In this document: piece after piece, positions 21,739 to 33,934 of the stretch
How positions within the stretch are numbered: the stretch's first letter is position 1
Layout of the letters: every line of letters starts with the position of its first letter
NCBI GenBank assembly: GCA_036346255.1
Contig: CM070617.1
Coordinates: 8,783,501-8,847,500, forward strand
DNA: 64,000 nt
Direction of reading: 5' to 3'
Source of the DNA: Ampelocalamus luodianensis
Taxonomy: Eukaryota > Streptophyta > Magnoliopsida > Poales > Poaceae
Translations under genes and position numbers: made by a program
The notes under the pieces: generated by a model
What the model was told of the DNA's origin: nothing
The model's input: the letters and a program-made list of their open reading frames with translations, nothing else
The model's database searches: none

Positions 21739-24700
21739 CGGCCGCGGATCGCGTGAAAATGCCGGACTTGCCTGTGGGGCTCCTCCTATTAAAAAGCCTC
21801 CTCCTATTAAAAAAATATTTTGCTATTTTTTCAGTTTTTAAAAATCAAACTTTGCGAGTGTTTTTCGGCACTCGGCAAAACTTACGAGTGCCCGACAAAG
21901 ACACTCGCAAAGGAGCCTTTGGCCCATTTTTCGCGAGTGGCCTTTGCTGAGGCAAGACTCGGCAAAGCCTTGCCGAGTAAATTGGGCTTGCCGAGTGCCT
22001 CGGGCACTCGGCAAAGCCGCTTTCGATAGTCTTGTAATTAAAAAAACTTTTTCTTCCGCATGGGCGCCTTGCTTCCCGATTGGTCACCCATCTTTTATTA
22101 CTCCGTGAGCAACTCAATTAACCTTACACGTGCTGCCACCTTCCTTTCCTTCTTTCAAGGAACTATAGGCCATCATTTACTCCTTTATTCCTCTCTTCTC
22201 TCTCTATCTTCTTCCTCCTCCCGACATTTCTTCTCTGCTTTGTTGTTTCTTCTCAAAACCAAGATGCATGGCCGCCACCGCTAACCTAAGCGCCACTCGC
22301 GCGCTCGGCAACCACCGGGCCGCGCCTCTGACGCCGCCATTCCCTGGCCACCGCCTCTCTCCCCTCTTTGCTCTGCGCACCATTACCGAGGCCGAGCTCA
22401 GCGACCATTAATGGCGACCTTCGCTATTTCTCCTCTTTCTCCACACTCGGTGCATTAAAACCAATTCCGCTTGAAAGGAGGTCCGCACTAACCTCACCCA
22501 CGTTGCCACACCATCAATTGAACGGTTCCTCCTTTGCATGTAACCAATTTCGCCGTTTGAATCGTTCTTCAACTACACCAAAATGTCGCATCTTCTCAAA
22601 GCGAAATACCGTGATTGAAACCCTCCTATATATAAAGGAGCACCGTGAGGCCTCTCCATCCTCAACCCATTCCCCAAATCACCTCTCCCTCTCCCCTATC
22701 TTGGCCGAATTTTAGAGTTGAAGCCCGTAGGCGAACGCGTTCATCGGCCAATTGTGCCTCCTACGGTGGAGCCCGACATCATCGACGGCATCGCTAAGCG
22801 CCTCGTGGACGTTCTACGCCGCGCTCCCATCGCCACGCCGAGCATCGCCGTAACATCCGCACCGTAGTGAGCCACGCCGCGCCGACGTTGTCGTCCTCGC
22901 CCGCCAATTCGTACATGTTCCACCACCACCGAGGTGAGCACCGCATCCCCTCCCTCTCTCCATTCCACCCCTCACCGGCCGCTTCAGACGTCGTTGCTCG
23001 CCGGCAACGCTACCATCTAAGCTATAGGCGAAGCTTCTTCCATTGCGACTACGTCGCGTCCGAGCTAGCTCCGCGCATCATCTCCACCCTTGGCTTCGCA
23101 TCGCGTGCTTTACATGATGCTCTCCTTCTCGCCACGCTATTGCGAGCACCGTGGGCACCAGGACCAAGTCGCGCCAAGCTCTTGGTTGTCTGTTCGCCAC
23201 ATGAACGGCTACATAGTATTTTTATCTAGTCACTCCATTTGCTTTGTGCGTCGTTTTATTTCTTCCAAAAATTAATTCTCTCACATGCAAACTCCAAATA
23301 CATTGATTCTTCCTCCTAAATTCATTTAAATTCATCCACTATTTTCAGTATTTATTTTGTAATTTTTAGATTTTATTCAATTTCGGGTCCATTTTCCGCG
23401 CCATCGCTTTCTCGCCACCGCCAACCTTGCGCTGCTCCACCCCAACCAAGGTGAGCATTGCGCACAAACCTCATCCGCTAACTCTTCTTTGTTTGTCCGA
23501 ATCCTCAACTTCTCGCCTCGCCGCCATCCGATGTCCCCGGCCGAACCGTCTGCGGCTGGGTTTGCCTCGACGTGTTCTACGTTGTAATTTCCGCCATGGT
23601 CATAAAACTCTTTCCTTTTCCCATTCAATCCGAAACCATAATTTCGGTATGAACAGTACAATTTTCGGAATTCTATTATTTCATGCGACTTTCAACCTTC
23701 CTAATCTCGTTTCTCCCTCATACGAACTCCGATTCCGTCGATTCAAATTCCTATATTCATATAAAGTCGATACCTTCTGTCCAGTATTTATTTTATAATT
23801 TTTGGATTTTATTTGGATTTTATTTGAATATTATTTGAGTTCGGATCGTTTACGTGTATAGATTTCCGACTTCCAACATTTCGCAGAGAACAACGATTAA
23901 TCAAGCAAGTCAAGTTACATTCTTGATCATATTTGCACCTATTATTTAAAATTATTTAAATTCTGTTTCAAATTATTACATGCTTATTTATATTCATTTA
24001 AATTCTGTTTTTAAATTTATAGTTATGCCTAAAATCCTTTGTATGGCCAATTTGGGTAATTGAAGCAAGCATATTGTCACCCTAGATAAAAACCTAGTTG
24101 ATACAATAGTATGGACTAGGATCATTTGAAAATATTGTGCTTAGTCATGCTTATAGATCACTTATGTTTCATTTGGGAATTTCACCAAAAGTCAAATGTT
24201 GTTTAAATTGTACCCTTGGCATTGGTGTGTCATGAGAGCTTAAAAACTAAAATAAAATGATGGTTTGGACTTGGCGAAATGGTTGTGCAGTGGGTGCAGG
24301 TTTATGCACGCTCAACCGTGTAGGTTGAGGCCCGTGGTTCTATTGGTTGTCGCCAGTCGCTTAAGGACCGGTCTTGAGCCGCATCTTGCTAGGCCACATC
24401 GTACTACCACATGTCTTGTATGGGCGGGACTGGCCGATTAATCGCAAAGTCCCATCATGGTCGCTCGTGTGATGCGGTGGGTGGTCTTTCATGACCTTTG
24501 TTAGTCCCACTTGGCGCAAAGGGGGCTCGAACCTGCGACGGGTAGTCCAAAGGGGGTGAAACCTTAGCGAGGGAGGACTATGGTGGGATAGCGCATTGTA
24601 AAGGCCTTGACACGTACTCTAGACTGCTTACCTAAGGTAGTGAGCGGTGGTATCGACGGATGCCAAACAACTAGAGAATTCATGTCTTGTGGGTAAAGTT

Positions 24701-27439
24701 GTATAACCTCTGCAGAGTGTAAAACTATTCGAATAGCCGTGTCCACGGTCATGGACATGCTGGCAAAGCCACTCAGAGTTAGACTTTGATTTCAAAACGT
24801 TTTATAAAACAGTTTCTCATGGATGGGTGTCCATGAGAAAGTTACTGTTGGTGCCGTGTTCATGTTGGTGTTAGGTTGGTGCCTGCACCATCTTTATCAA
24901 TACAGAGATAATTTTAGATTTTATAACACTTGAGCTTTTGAACTTATTATGGTATTCAGGAGAAAACTTACGCCTCGGTGTGGATCATGACGACTAGGCC
25001 GCTACGGGCCGATTGCCGTGGCGGTGCTCGACCCTACTACTTCTTCATCGTCTTCCACCGTGTTTATTTAATGTTGCCTGTAAGGCTATCTTGTAATCAA
25101 CTCGGTCATTTAATAGAACCAATGAACCGGAGAAATCATGGAGGGGTTTAGTTATGCACGACATCCGGATGCCGGCTTAGGCGGCGGCCTCGGTGAGGTC
25201 AAGCCGAGCCGAGCGCAGTGTGAGGTCGTGGCGGCAGCGGCACCACGAGGGCGGACTCGTGGCGCGCGGGAGAGCTCGGTGCAGGAGGAAGACCAGAGGA
25301 GGGGGCGAGCCGGCAGAGCGCAGGCAGAGCAAGAGGAGGCGTAGAGGAGTTGGAGATGTGGCGCAAGAAGGCGACGGCAGCGGCACCAGAAGACCAGAGG
25401 GGCCGGCGGCGGTAGGGAGCAGCAGTAGGAGCTGGCGGCGCTAGGTAGAAAAGGGGGAGGAGCTTCAGGAGGATGAGGAAATGGGGGAAAGAAGGAGCAG
25501 CATCCAGGGGGGATAGATGTTGTCGGCTGAGAGGTTGCGGCTGGGGTGGTTCGGCTGGGAGTGCTTGCGGCTGGGAGTTGGGGAGAAATAAGAGAGGAGG
25601 TAAGGAGAGAGAGAGAGAGATTGGGTTAGGATTAGGGTTAGATTAGAAACCTATTTAGATGCTAATAGTCTGTGGATTAGTAAACTGAAATAGATTGAAT
25701 TGCTTAACTGCTGGTAGTAAGTTTGTTAGTGTTGATTTTAATTAGTAGTTCAACTGAGTAATTAAAATGCTATAGATATTCGCTTAATCTGATAGCTTAT
25801 ATTAGCAGATGCTATTGCATTGCTAGGATGTTTAGCTTGATCTGCTTAGTGGTTGTGATCGCGATTGGTCTTCTAGTTTAGAGCAGATAGATGTGTTGTT
25901 TGGCAGCTCGGTCCTGTACTTGTTAGGCCATAGATAAGCCGTGCATGGGAAGTGCTAACAGAGCGAGAACCCAGAAAGTGTTGTTTAATCAAAATTTGGT
26001 ACTAACAAATAAAATCTACTAACCTATATACTACTAGTATTACCCAAAACCAGCAGTCTATTTATTTTTGGCCTTGTGCGTGCTACCGCTTTGTTTCAGA
26101 AGACGATCCCACGCCGACGGGAGTAGTTAATTCGGAGTGCTTCGTCGACAACTTCTTCTACAGTTCTGCAGGCAAACGATCCTCTTGAACATGAATCTAG
26201 CTATTTCAACTGTAAACTGTATATTACTATATCATATAATTATTGTATCAAAACTATTTCTCAAAACTCAAATCATTTAATGTTTATGAAGATGAAAGAA
26301 AGGAAATGAAAGATGAGGTAATATTATGGATGGTAAAGGGGGCCCGGGGCAAGGATGAGAGAGGGCAAGAGGTGGGACCCCTTTACATATGGTTAAAATA
26401 TAAGGACCAACAAAACTCTTACTCGGTCGGATGTCAGATTTGAGTACCAACCATTTTCCCGTTTGACGCGAAAAATGCTACCTTGTTACGTAATTATGTT
26501 CTCCACAACGGACGCACATTGGAGTGTTGGGAGCAGGAAGTGAGCCGCACCAAGGGGGAGTGTTGGGCGCTGGGGCAGAGAGCCGCACCAACCAACATTA
26601 TTGGAACTCGGTGGAGGACTGGGTGCGCTCAGGACACCGACGGAAAATAGTGGGTGGAGACTTAATCACGTAACCTGGAAAACGTTATGTATTCTAAACT
26701 CGAAGTCTTATTTAAGGAAATGCGGTGGACCTAGCTCAGAGAGAGCTCAGAATAGCTATGGGTAAAGTGGTACAAGCCTGCGCAGTGCTATATCAAATCA
26801 TGAATTCATGTCAGTCTCCTGGATTGGAGTCTACGGGAACCGCTAGGGGTCTATCTTCTCTCCGAGTGACTAGTATTTTTTTTTTTGAATTAAAATTGTC
26901 ACCTATTGTTTTAATGAGTTATTTTCAGAAGCAGAGATGAGTTAGAAAATGAAGTAAAGAAACAGAGATGAGTCATAAGTGCATTGTTGCTATTAATGCT
27001 TGCTAAGTACATTAATTTGTACTCAACCTTGTTAGTATTCTCCTTTGTAGATCCTAGTCCGACCGGGAGTTATCCCGAGTGGGGCGAGAGAGTTGCAGGT
27101 GCAGATGAGGACGCAGGAGACGAGGACGCTAGCTACAAGGAGTAGGGCGAGGTGGATCCCATATTCGACGAGTGGGACTTTTAGGAGACCGGTACCTCGG
27201 GGTAGGCAAGAGATGAAGACTAGTCCTTTTGTAGCTGTTTAATATTTGTATTAAGAGCTATAGCCTTGCGTGGCTACTACTGTAATAAAGATGTGCAGTT
27301 ACTAGCTTATTGTTCTGCTGCGTGACTCTGGTGAAGCTTACTATTTGTCGAAATGGTGTTCTACCGTACAGACAAATAGTAATCCGTTTGCTTAAGTGTG
27401 ATTATCCTCTGGGATAATGACACGGGGCGCCGCACAGAA

Positions 27440-28342
27440 AAGCACCAATTGCCGTCCGGTGATCTTGGCTTGTACTCCACATGTTAACCAGCGTCAAACT
27501 ATCAGTTTCCAGCTCCACACGCTGCCATCCTCCCTTAATCGCCTGGGTTAATCCTTCTCTGCACGGCATGGACGGTGATATTTACTACTTAAGAGTTGTT
27601 AGCGTAGTATCATTTTGTGCTCTTATATTACACCGGACATCTAATCTTTAGATTTCGCCAGCGGCGGCAAGGGCCTAGTGGTTAGTTCTTGGTGGGGTTG
27701 CTGCCGGCAACAAGCATGCAGCATGGATGCTACTAACCGTAAGGAGTACACACGCGACAAATGGTGGCGCAGAGAGAGATGGAGGGGGTATTTTTCAGGT
27801 TTACATGAATCTCGAGGCAATCTAACGATGCAAAAGGTGGTTGATTTTTCAAGGAGAAATATATGCAAATGCCCCGCGTGATCTGCGTGTGACATGACAG
27901 TGACATGTGTGCCCCACTTCTTGGGGACCACGTTCCAACGTCAATTCGTACGCAATGTATATGTGTAGCTGTTCCTGAAAAGCTTACCCCTACGTGGCTT
28001 AGTTTGGAACTAAGGAAGCTTCGACTTGCTTTGACTACTGGAAACATGGATTTCAAGACAAACTCTGGATCAAGAGAATAGACAGTTGATTGAGATCTGT
28101 TGGCGTTGTTTGAGGAGACGCATAATATGTCGTAGCAACTAGCTACCGCAGAGATACACAATACTAGTGGCATTAGACTTTTCTCTACTGTCTGATCGAT
28201 AAGAAACGGTACAGATCAACAATGCACATGCGGAAATTACTACATTTTGCGCAGACACTATAGTACTTTTATGAACAGTATATTGACACTGTTTCAGCAG
28301 CACCATCTACAGTGCTAGCATCAGACTCAGATCGCTGCTGCT
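27440..28342. other. Intergenic, no recognisable gene
   Basis: Mixed-composition DNA lies between the solo LTR and the hAT element. Open frames at 27641-28173 have no recognisable domain. Confidence 0.4.
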
Positions 28343-28729
28343 GTAGCGACCAGTGGCGAATCTAGGATGAAAATAGAGGGAGCTCTACTATTAAGGCTAT
28401 AGCACATCAAAGCTACATCTATTGATCTTTTGCTATTGAAATGCCAAATTCATACATAAATAGAAAGAGAACAAATTGAAAATGTACAATACAATAAATT
28501 TAGTACCTCGTTAATGGATAATGTGACCCCAAATATCCATAAATATGTGAGTACTGATCTATAGATAACAAATATCAAATTTAGTGACACAATATTAAAT
28601 TATGAATATCCATAAACGTTAAAAATAAAATGAAAATATACCACTAAGACACTAAATCTGATTATAACACAATTTCACTCTACGAGTTTTCATGTTTTCA
28701 AAGTGTTGAATGATTCTTTTATTATCAAA

Positions 28730-30817
28730 GCTTCTAAATATCTCTTGCTCAGTGTAGCACACCATCAAGTCATTGGCCATTCATATGATACCTTGTTGCG
28801 AAATATGTTTTAATAATCTTAATTGCTGAGAAGATTCTTTTAACTGATGATGTTGCCACTGGAAGGATCAATGTGAGCTCGATGAGGCGACAAACCAATG
28901 TGAAATTTATTTATTTTTTCCGGTTTCAACAATCTTTTGAGCAACCTTTGCAAGATCACGATATTCACAAAATTCAACACTTCTTCTAACATTGAGAATG
29001 AATGTTTGAAGCTGATTTCTTAACAACAAACAGTCAACTATGGTGAAATCTGTAGTATAAATCTCAGCAAGGTAAACTAACTTTTGCACATCAGACTTAG
29101 AGAATGAGTTGTTTGGATCAAGACAAGACATGCATACCAATAACTCAAAGAAACTTCATTGAAACGATAATCTATCTCTGCTATAATGGCATCAGGAGCA
29201 ACATTGAAAATATCAATATGATAATAGTGTAGGAGAGTAACCTTATGCTTTCGACGTGCAAATTTACCCTTAACTCCGATGTGATTATGCATACTTGGCA
29301 CATCAATCTCATTTGACTCACGAAAGCTTTTTACTGTGTTGAACAATGGCTCCTACCCATTGTACCTCATGTCTTGCAAGCGCGTTTTCACACCCACAAT
29401 CAAACCCATGGCTTCAATAATGTCTTGATCCCTTATTTGCAAACAAAGTGATAACTCATGTGTAATATTCAACAAGTCTATCAAGAAATACATGATGAAT
29501 ACAAATTCAAAGCTCTCCATCTTTTGTATCAAACCTGCTGCTCCACTATGACCCAAAGATATGTTGCATCTTTACATATAATCTCTAACACCGCAAACAC
29601 TGACTCCCACATTTGGTCGAAGTAATGTTTTAAAATGTGAGCCCCATCTAGACCTAGTATCTCCAAGTCTAGCTAGGCTAGTTGTTTTATTCAAGCTTGT
29701 TCCTGTTAAAACTACACTATTCTCTAATTTCTCCGATAAGACTTGCTGATGCTTTTCCATCAAAGCATCCTTTCTTTTGCAAGTTGCACTCACAGTGGTC
29801 ACTATTAAGGGAACTTAGTTGAAGAAATCAGCAATAGCATCACTGCAACTTGCAATAGTGACAACCACTAACTGCAACTGGTGGGAGAAACAATGGACAT
29901 AGAAAGCATATGGATTCTCATCCCATATTAATCTCTGCAAGCCATTAAATTCTCTTCTCATATTTGAAACTCCATCATAACCCTGTCCGCATAGCCTAGA
30001 AATAAGTAGATCAACCTTAGCAAGCACACAAACCAAAGCTTCCTTCAGTGCAACAAATGTACACAAAGTGACATGCTCAATACCAATAAATATTTTCATG
30101 ATCATCCCTAATTTATTTACAAACGCACATGGTATGAATTTTACAAAGTTAAAACAAAACCACAATGCACAATCATAAATGATACGACTAAAAAACATTA
30201 CATGTACAACTAACCTCACAATCACGGACATATACTCTTTTATTGATGAATCACGGGACTCATCAATAAGCACTACGAAGTTCCTATCTCCAATCTCATC
30301 CTTAATCACCTGTGTGATCTTCTATGCACATTATTTCATGAGTTCCTTCTGTATATCCGTACAAAGCATCAAATAATTGCCAACACCCTCAAATTCAAAA
30401 GCCTCCTTCACATCCGCCTTTTTATCTTTGTACCAATACACCAACTCTCTAAAATTGCCCTTGGTCATGGAAGTAAAAGATTCACCGTGTCCACGAAAAG
30501 CCTTACCTTGCTGAATGAGATATCTTGCACAATATAAAGAAGTAGTCAAACTAATCGTGTATGCAATTTTGGACTCTTTGCTATAAGTATTTAATTTATG
30601 ATCTACATTTGCTCTTTGATTCTAAAAATCTTCACAATCTATAATTGTAATGTTGTGGACACTAGTAGGTCCACCAATATATTAACTGAAAGATTTCGTA
30701 GCACATCTCCAATTCACATACCCAACTTTTGTGAATACATCCCTCCCAAAGTGAGTGGGTTATGATGGTTTCTTAAAAAGAAAGCACAAAAGACGACATC
30801 CTTTTCCACACTATATT
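28730..30817 (-). pseudogene. hAT transposase remnant (DUF4371/ZMYM1-like), main part
   Basis: In minus-strand order: LEYSVEKDVVFCAFFL near the N-terminal TTF-type zinc finger (30817-30740), GNFRELVYWYKDK (about 30450), then a DUF4371-like region FVVLIDESRDSSIKEYMSV and RLCGQGYDGVSNMRREFNGL with H-CFSHQLQLVVV (30309-29815). LARLGDTRSRWGSHFKTLLR follows (29700-29620), then the pre-dimerisation region (29346-28907), and finally KRIFSAIKIIKT (about 28835-28800) from the hAT C-terminal dimerisation domain. At least four frame breaks and internal stops separate these blocks, so it is not translatable as one protein. Confidence 0.8.
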
Positions 30818-30822
30818 CCAAC

Positions 30823-32008
30823 TGATGTGGCCAAGAGTGCACGATCAGTTCCCCAAGATCCACGACCAACTTTACAAGGCCTACGATCAGCTCACCAAGG
30901 GCTACGACCAGTTCCTGGAGGTCTACTACCAGCTCACCACGGGCCACGATCAATTCCTGGAGGTCCATGACCAGCTCCACGAGGTCCACGACTAGCTCCA
31001 TGAGGCCCACGACCAGGTTCCAAGGTCTAGACCAGTTTCACGGGTTCACGACTAGTTCCACTCGATATACGACTAGTTTCACCAACAGTACTCGGTGGGA
31101 GGAGCACTTGTTGTGAATAGTACTCATCGAGAACAATACTTGGCGGAAGGAGTACTCGGTAGGAATAATACTTGGTGGGAACAGTACACGATCATGACCA
31201 CCACCAAGTGGCCTACGACCACGTCCAGGTGATCTACGACCACGTCCACATGGTCTACAACCATGCCCAGGTGATCTACGACCACGTTCAGATGGTCTAC
31301 GATCACGTCTAGACCGCTAAATCATGAAAGAGATTCTTTTGGCAGAGATATTTTTGTTTGTAGATAAGTTTTGGTATATATCTTTTAGTTTGATTTGGTT
31401 GTAATCTTTCCATAACTGTATTAGGAAAGAAATTCGGTTGTAATCTTTCCATAACTGTATTAGGAAAGAAACTCGGTTGTAATATTTCTATAACTGTATT
31501 AGGAAAGAATCTTTGTATGATACGAAAGTTAGAGATAGAATCGGTCGCACCTGTAGGTGCCAATATAAGGTCAAGGCATTGCCCATTGTAAGGGGGATAG
31601 AAGAAATATAGAAAAATCACGACGACTTTGTGGCGCAATATCTTGCATGTTTGTTGATGTTTCCTATCTAGGGTTTATTGAGGGCAGTGCAAGGCAAGAA
31701 CACGTCGTTCTTGAGATTGTCGACCGGATCTACACGATTCAACTCATCTAATTCATGATCTTTGCTGCTCACGGTTTAGAGAGGCTTCGAGTTCATGCTT
31801 CTAATCTTCCTTGTGATTGATTAGTGCGTGAATATCTTGTTATCCATCTACACCGCTATGGGAAGAAGGCGCTATTGCCGTCATCTTCACCACAGAGTTC
31901 AAGGAGGATTGAACCCTTGCCGCAAGAAGAAGGCAAACTCCGTTGATCGTACCGTGAAAGATCGGGCCACCCCAACGCATCAGCTAGTTTACTAGTTGGT
32001 CTATATCA
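30823..32008 (+). repeat. 5' LTR of the gag-protease element
   Basis: This 1186-bp LTR contains a 21-bp minisatellite (30836-31083) with units like 'gaccagttcctggaggtc', a second 21-bp array (about 31195-31316), and three copies of a 39-bp unit 'ggttgtaatctttccataac' at about 31394-31512. The following sequence near 32009 should be the primer binding site, but I could not match it to a tRNA. Confidence 0.8.
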
Positions 32009-32040
32009 TCGTGGTTGATCGCGATACAGATTTTTTTCCT

Positions 32041-33870
32041 TGCTGCTTTCAGGATGCCAGGAGCGAGCTGAAGGGATTCGAGTGGTTACCCCAGTGACGA
32101 CTTGGGAGAAAGCTCGATGATGGATTGCCACTCGCTGTATGAGCACAATTCAAGGCGATCCCCGGGCACATCAAGTGCCGAGAGGATGTTATCTGTGCTG
32201 ATTTTGATGGAAGCATCAATGGGGTGAATGCGAGGATCATCGAAGTGCAAAATACGTTGAACGCTTGCCTCACGGAGGGCTTCAATAATCTGGTCGGTAC
32301 TCTTTGTCGCTTGGAGGAGAGGTTACCACCGCCTGAAGGGGCCGACACCTAGCATCAGGCACCAAACTTTGTGCGACGTGTGCAGTCGCATGATGATGCT
32401 CGTTACTATGGCGCTTATGATGATGATATGTCTGATGGTTGTGGAGGCTATCCACGACCACCACGGCATGATCTTTTTGACTGCCGACCTGTTGCCCATA
32501 GAGGACACTACGACGATGGTGTGCAACGCAAGGATGACTGTATTGGTCGAACCAAAATCACCATACCAGAATTCAAGGGAAGACTAGTCCTGAAGCTCAT
32601 TTGGAGTGGGAGATGCGTGTCAATCAAATCTTCGACAACCATAACTACTCCAAAGAAAAGAAGATTCATGTTACTTCAATTGAGTTCACTAAATACGCTA
32701 TTTTTTGGCGGGGTCAATTGAACCGTGCAGGAGATCGTCCATACACTTAGAAGGGGATGAAATCTGAGGACTAGATTTGTTCTAGCGTACTATACCAGGA
32801 CGTTGCATACAAAGCTACATCATCTATCTCAAGGCTCCAAGTCCGTGGATGAGTACTATTAAGAGATGCAAGTGCTCATGATCTGTACTGGTGTTCGGGA
32901 GTCCGCTGAAGCTACCATGACACGTTTCTTTGAAGGACTGAACGATGACGTGCGAAATCGTGTTGATTTGATGCAGTATAACTCTGTCCAAGAGCCACTT
33001 CACCAAGCGGAGCGCGCAGAACAATAGGTGAGGGACAACCATCCGAAGGTTGTCCGCACCAATCCATCGAGTTGGAGGCGTCCAATTCAACAAGATGGTG
33101 AAGGTGGTTCAAGTTCTAAGCCGGGGCTACAATTGAAAGAAGCTTCAAAGGCAATTAGTACAGCAAGCAAGGAGGCCTCTAAATCTGATTCGAGTGCCTT
33201 CTCCACTGCTCGAACAGGAGACAATGAATGCTACAAGTGTCAGGGTAGAAGCTACATGAAGAAAGATTGCCCCAATTCAAGACAAGTGCTATTCGTACAA
33301 GAGGGCTATGCATTGGAGAGTGATAGTGACGACATTGGTCATGAAGCAGAACAATCCCATGATTCACCGCGAGAAGTGGTGTATTGTGATCCAGAAGTAG
33401 GAACAACTTTGATGACTCACAAAGTTAATGGTGATAATACGCTGATCGTCGAGAAGGGGCAGCGACGTGGTGTATTTCAAACATAATGCATGATCAAGGG
33501 CAAACGGTGCAAGCTGATGATCGATGGAGGGACCAACAACAACGTGATCAGCAAGGATATGGTTAATGCACTCTCATTGACCATATGGCATCATCCTAAG
33601 CCATACTATATGAAGCGGCTTTACAATGTTGGTAAGTGAAAGGTTACACATAAAATTTCAGTATCGTTTTCAATTGATGGCTATGAAGACAAGGTAGAGT
33701 GCGACGTTGTGAATATGCACGTGTGTCACATATTGTTGGGGCGTCCATGGTAGTTCGATCGCAATGTCACACACCAAGGGAGGGCTAATCGCTTCACATT
33801 GATGCATAAATGTGTGTTTCATTCTTTGCTGCCTAAAAAGATGAGGAGATCATCTCTGATATTATTATAA
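32041..33870 (+). pseudogene. Gypsy gag and aspartic protease remnant
   Basis: Gag features include FKG, then in another frame LEWEMRVNQIFDNHNY and KKIHVTSIEFTKYAIFW (about 32590-32710), typical of the Gypsy gag core. A CCHC knuckle occurs near 33229-33270 as CYKCQGRSYMKKDC, with Tyr in place of the His. A protease motif follows, LMIDGGTNNNVISKDM (about 33512-33560), and the closing HILLGRPW appears about 33726-33750. Asp-Ser/Thr-Gly is replaced by Asp-Gly-Gly at the catalytic site. Stops at several points mean it is inactive. Confidence 0.75.
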
Positions 33871-33920
33871 AGAGCAAGGATCTTGTGAAGAATATCCCAA
33901 AACCGAGGACGGTTTTGCTT

Positions 33921-33934
33921 GAAGGGGGAGGGGA
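33921..33934 (+). other. Polypurine tract of the gag-protease element
   Basis: The run 'gaagggggagggga' directly precedes the TG start of the 3' LTR, where plus-strand DNA synthesis is primed in LTR retrotransposons. Confidence 0.75.

Larger units (their letters stand above)
20722..22031. mobile_element. Non-autonomous CACTA (En/Spm) element, 1310 bp
   Basis: The ends are decayed CACTA termini (left CCTACTGGAAAATC; right, inverted, GACTATCGAAAG). They are flanked by a 3-bp duplication TTG (20719-20721 and 22032-22034). Both subterminal regions (20755-21000 and 21855-22020) are packed with 'tttgccgagtg' and 'cactcggcaaa' motifs in both orientations, the transposase-binding-type repeats of this grass CACTA group. 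No transposase is present. Confidence 0.85.
20274..25140 (+). mobile_element. LTR-retrotransposon-derived insertion nested in the solo LTR
   Basis: It begins 'tgtaacatcccaaatta', a usual start of grass Gypsy LTRs, exactly where similarity to the other giant-LTR copy stops. Similarity resumes near 25140-25540. A TATA box 'ctatatataaagg' at about 22625-22637 is followed by C/T-rich sequence, as in an LTR promoter. Long AT-rich and noncoding stretches follow, with no gag or pol domain, suggesting a long solo LTR or non-autonomous element. The right boundary is approximate, and no convincing target duplication was found. Confidence 0.5.
19312..27434 (+). mobile_element. Giant solo LTR, copy 1, interrupted by nested insertions
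   Basis: The unit begins TGTGAGAACCCGC and ends GACACGGGGCGCCGCA. It is flanked by a perfect 5-bp duplication 'cagaa' (19307-19311 and 27435-27439). The same ends, and matching internal stretches (for example 26100-26460 against 51430-51000 inverted), occur in the minus-strand copy at 49559-53633. TG...CA ends, a 5-bp duplication and no gag or pol indicate a solo LTR or LARD-type derivative. It is interrupted from about 20274 to about 25140. Without that insertion it is roughly 3.2 kb. A TCA/ATC microsatellite-like patch lies at 19448-19506. Confidence 0.75.
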
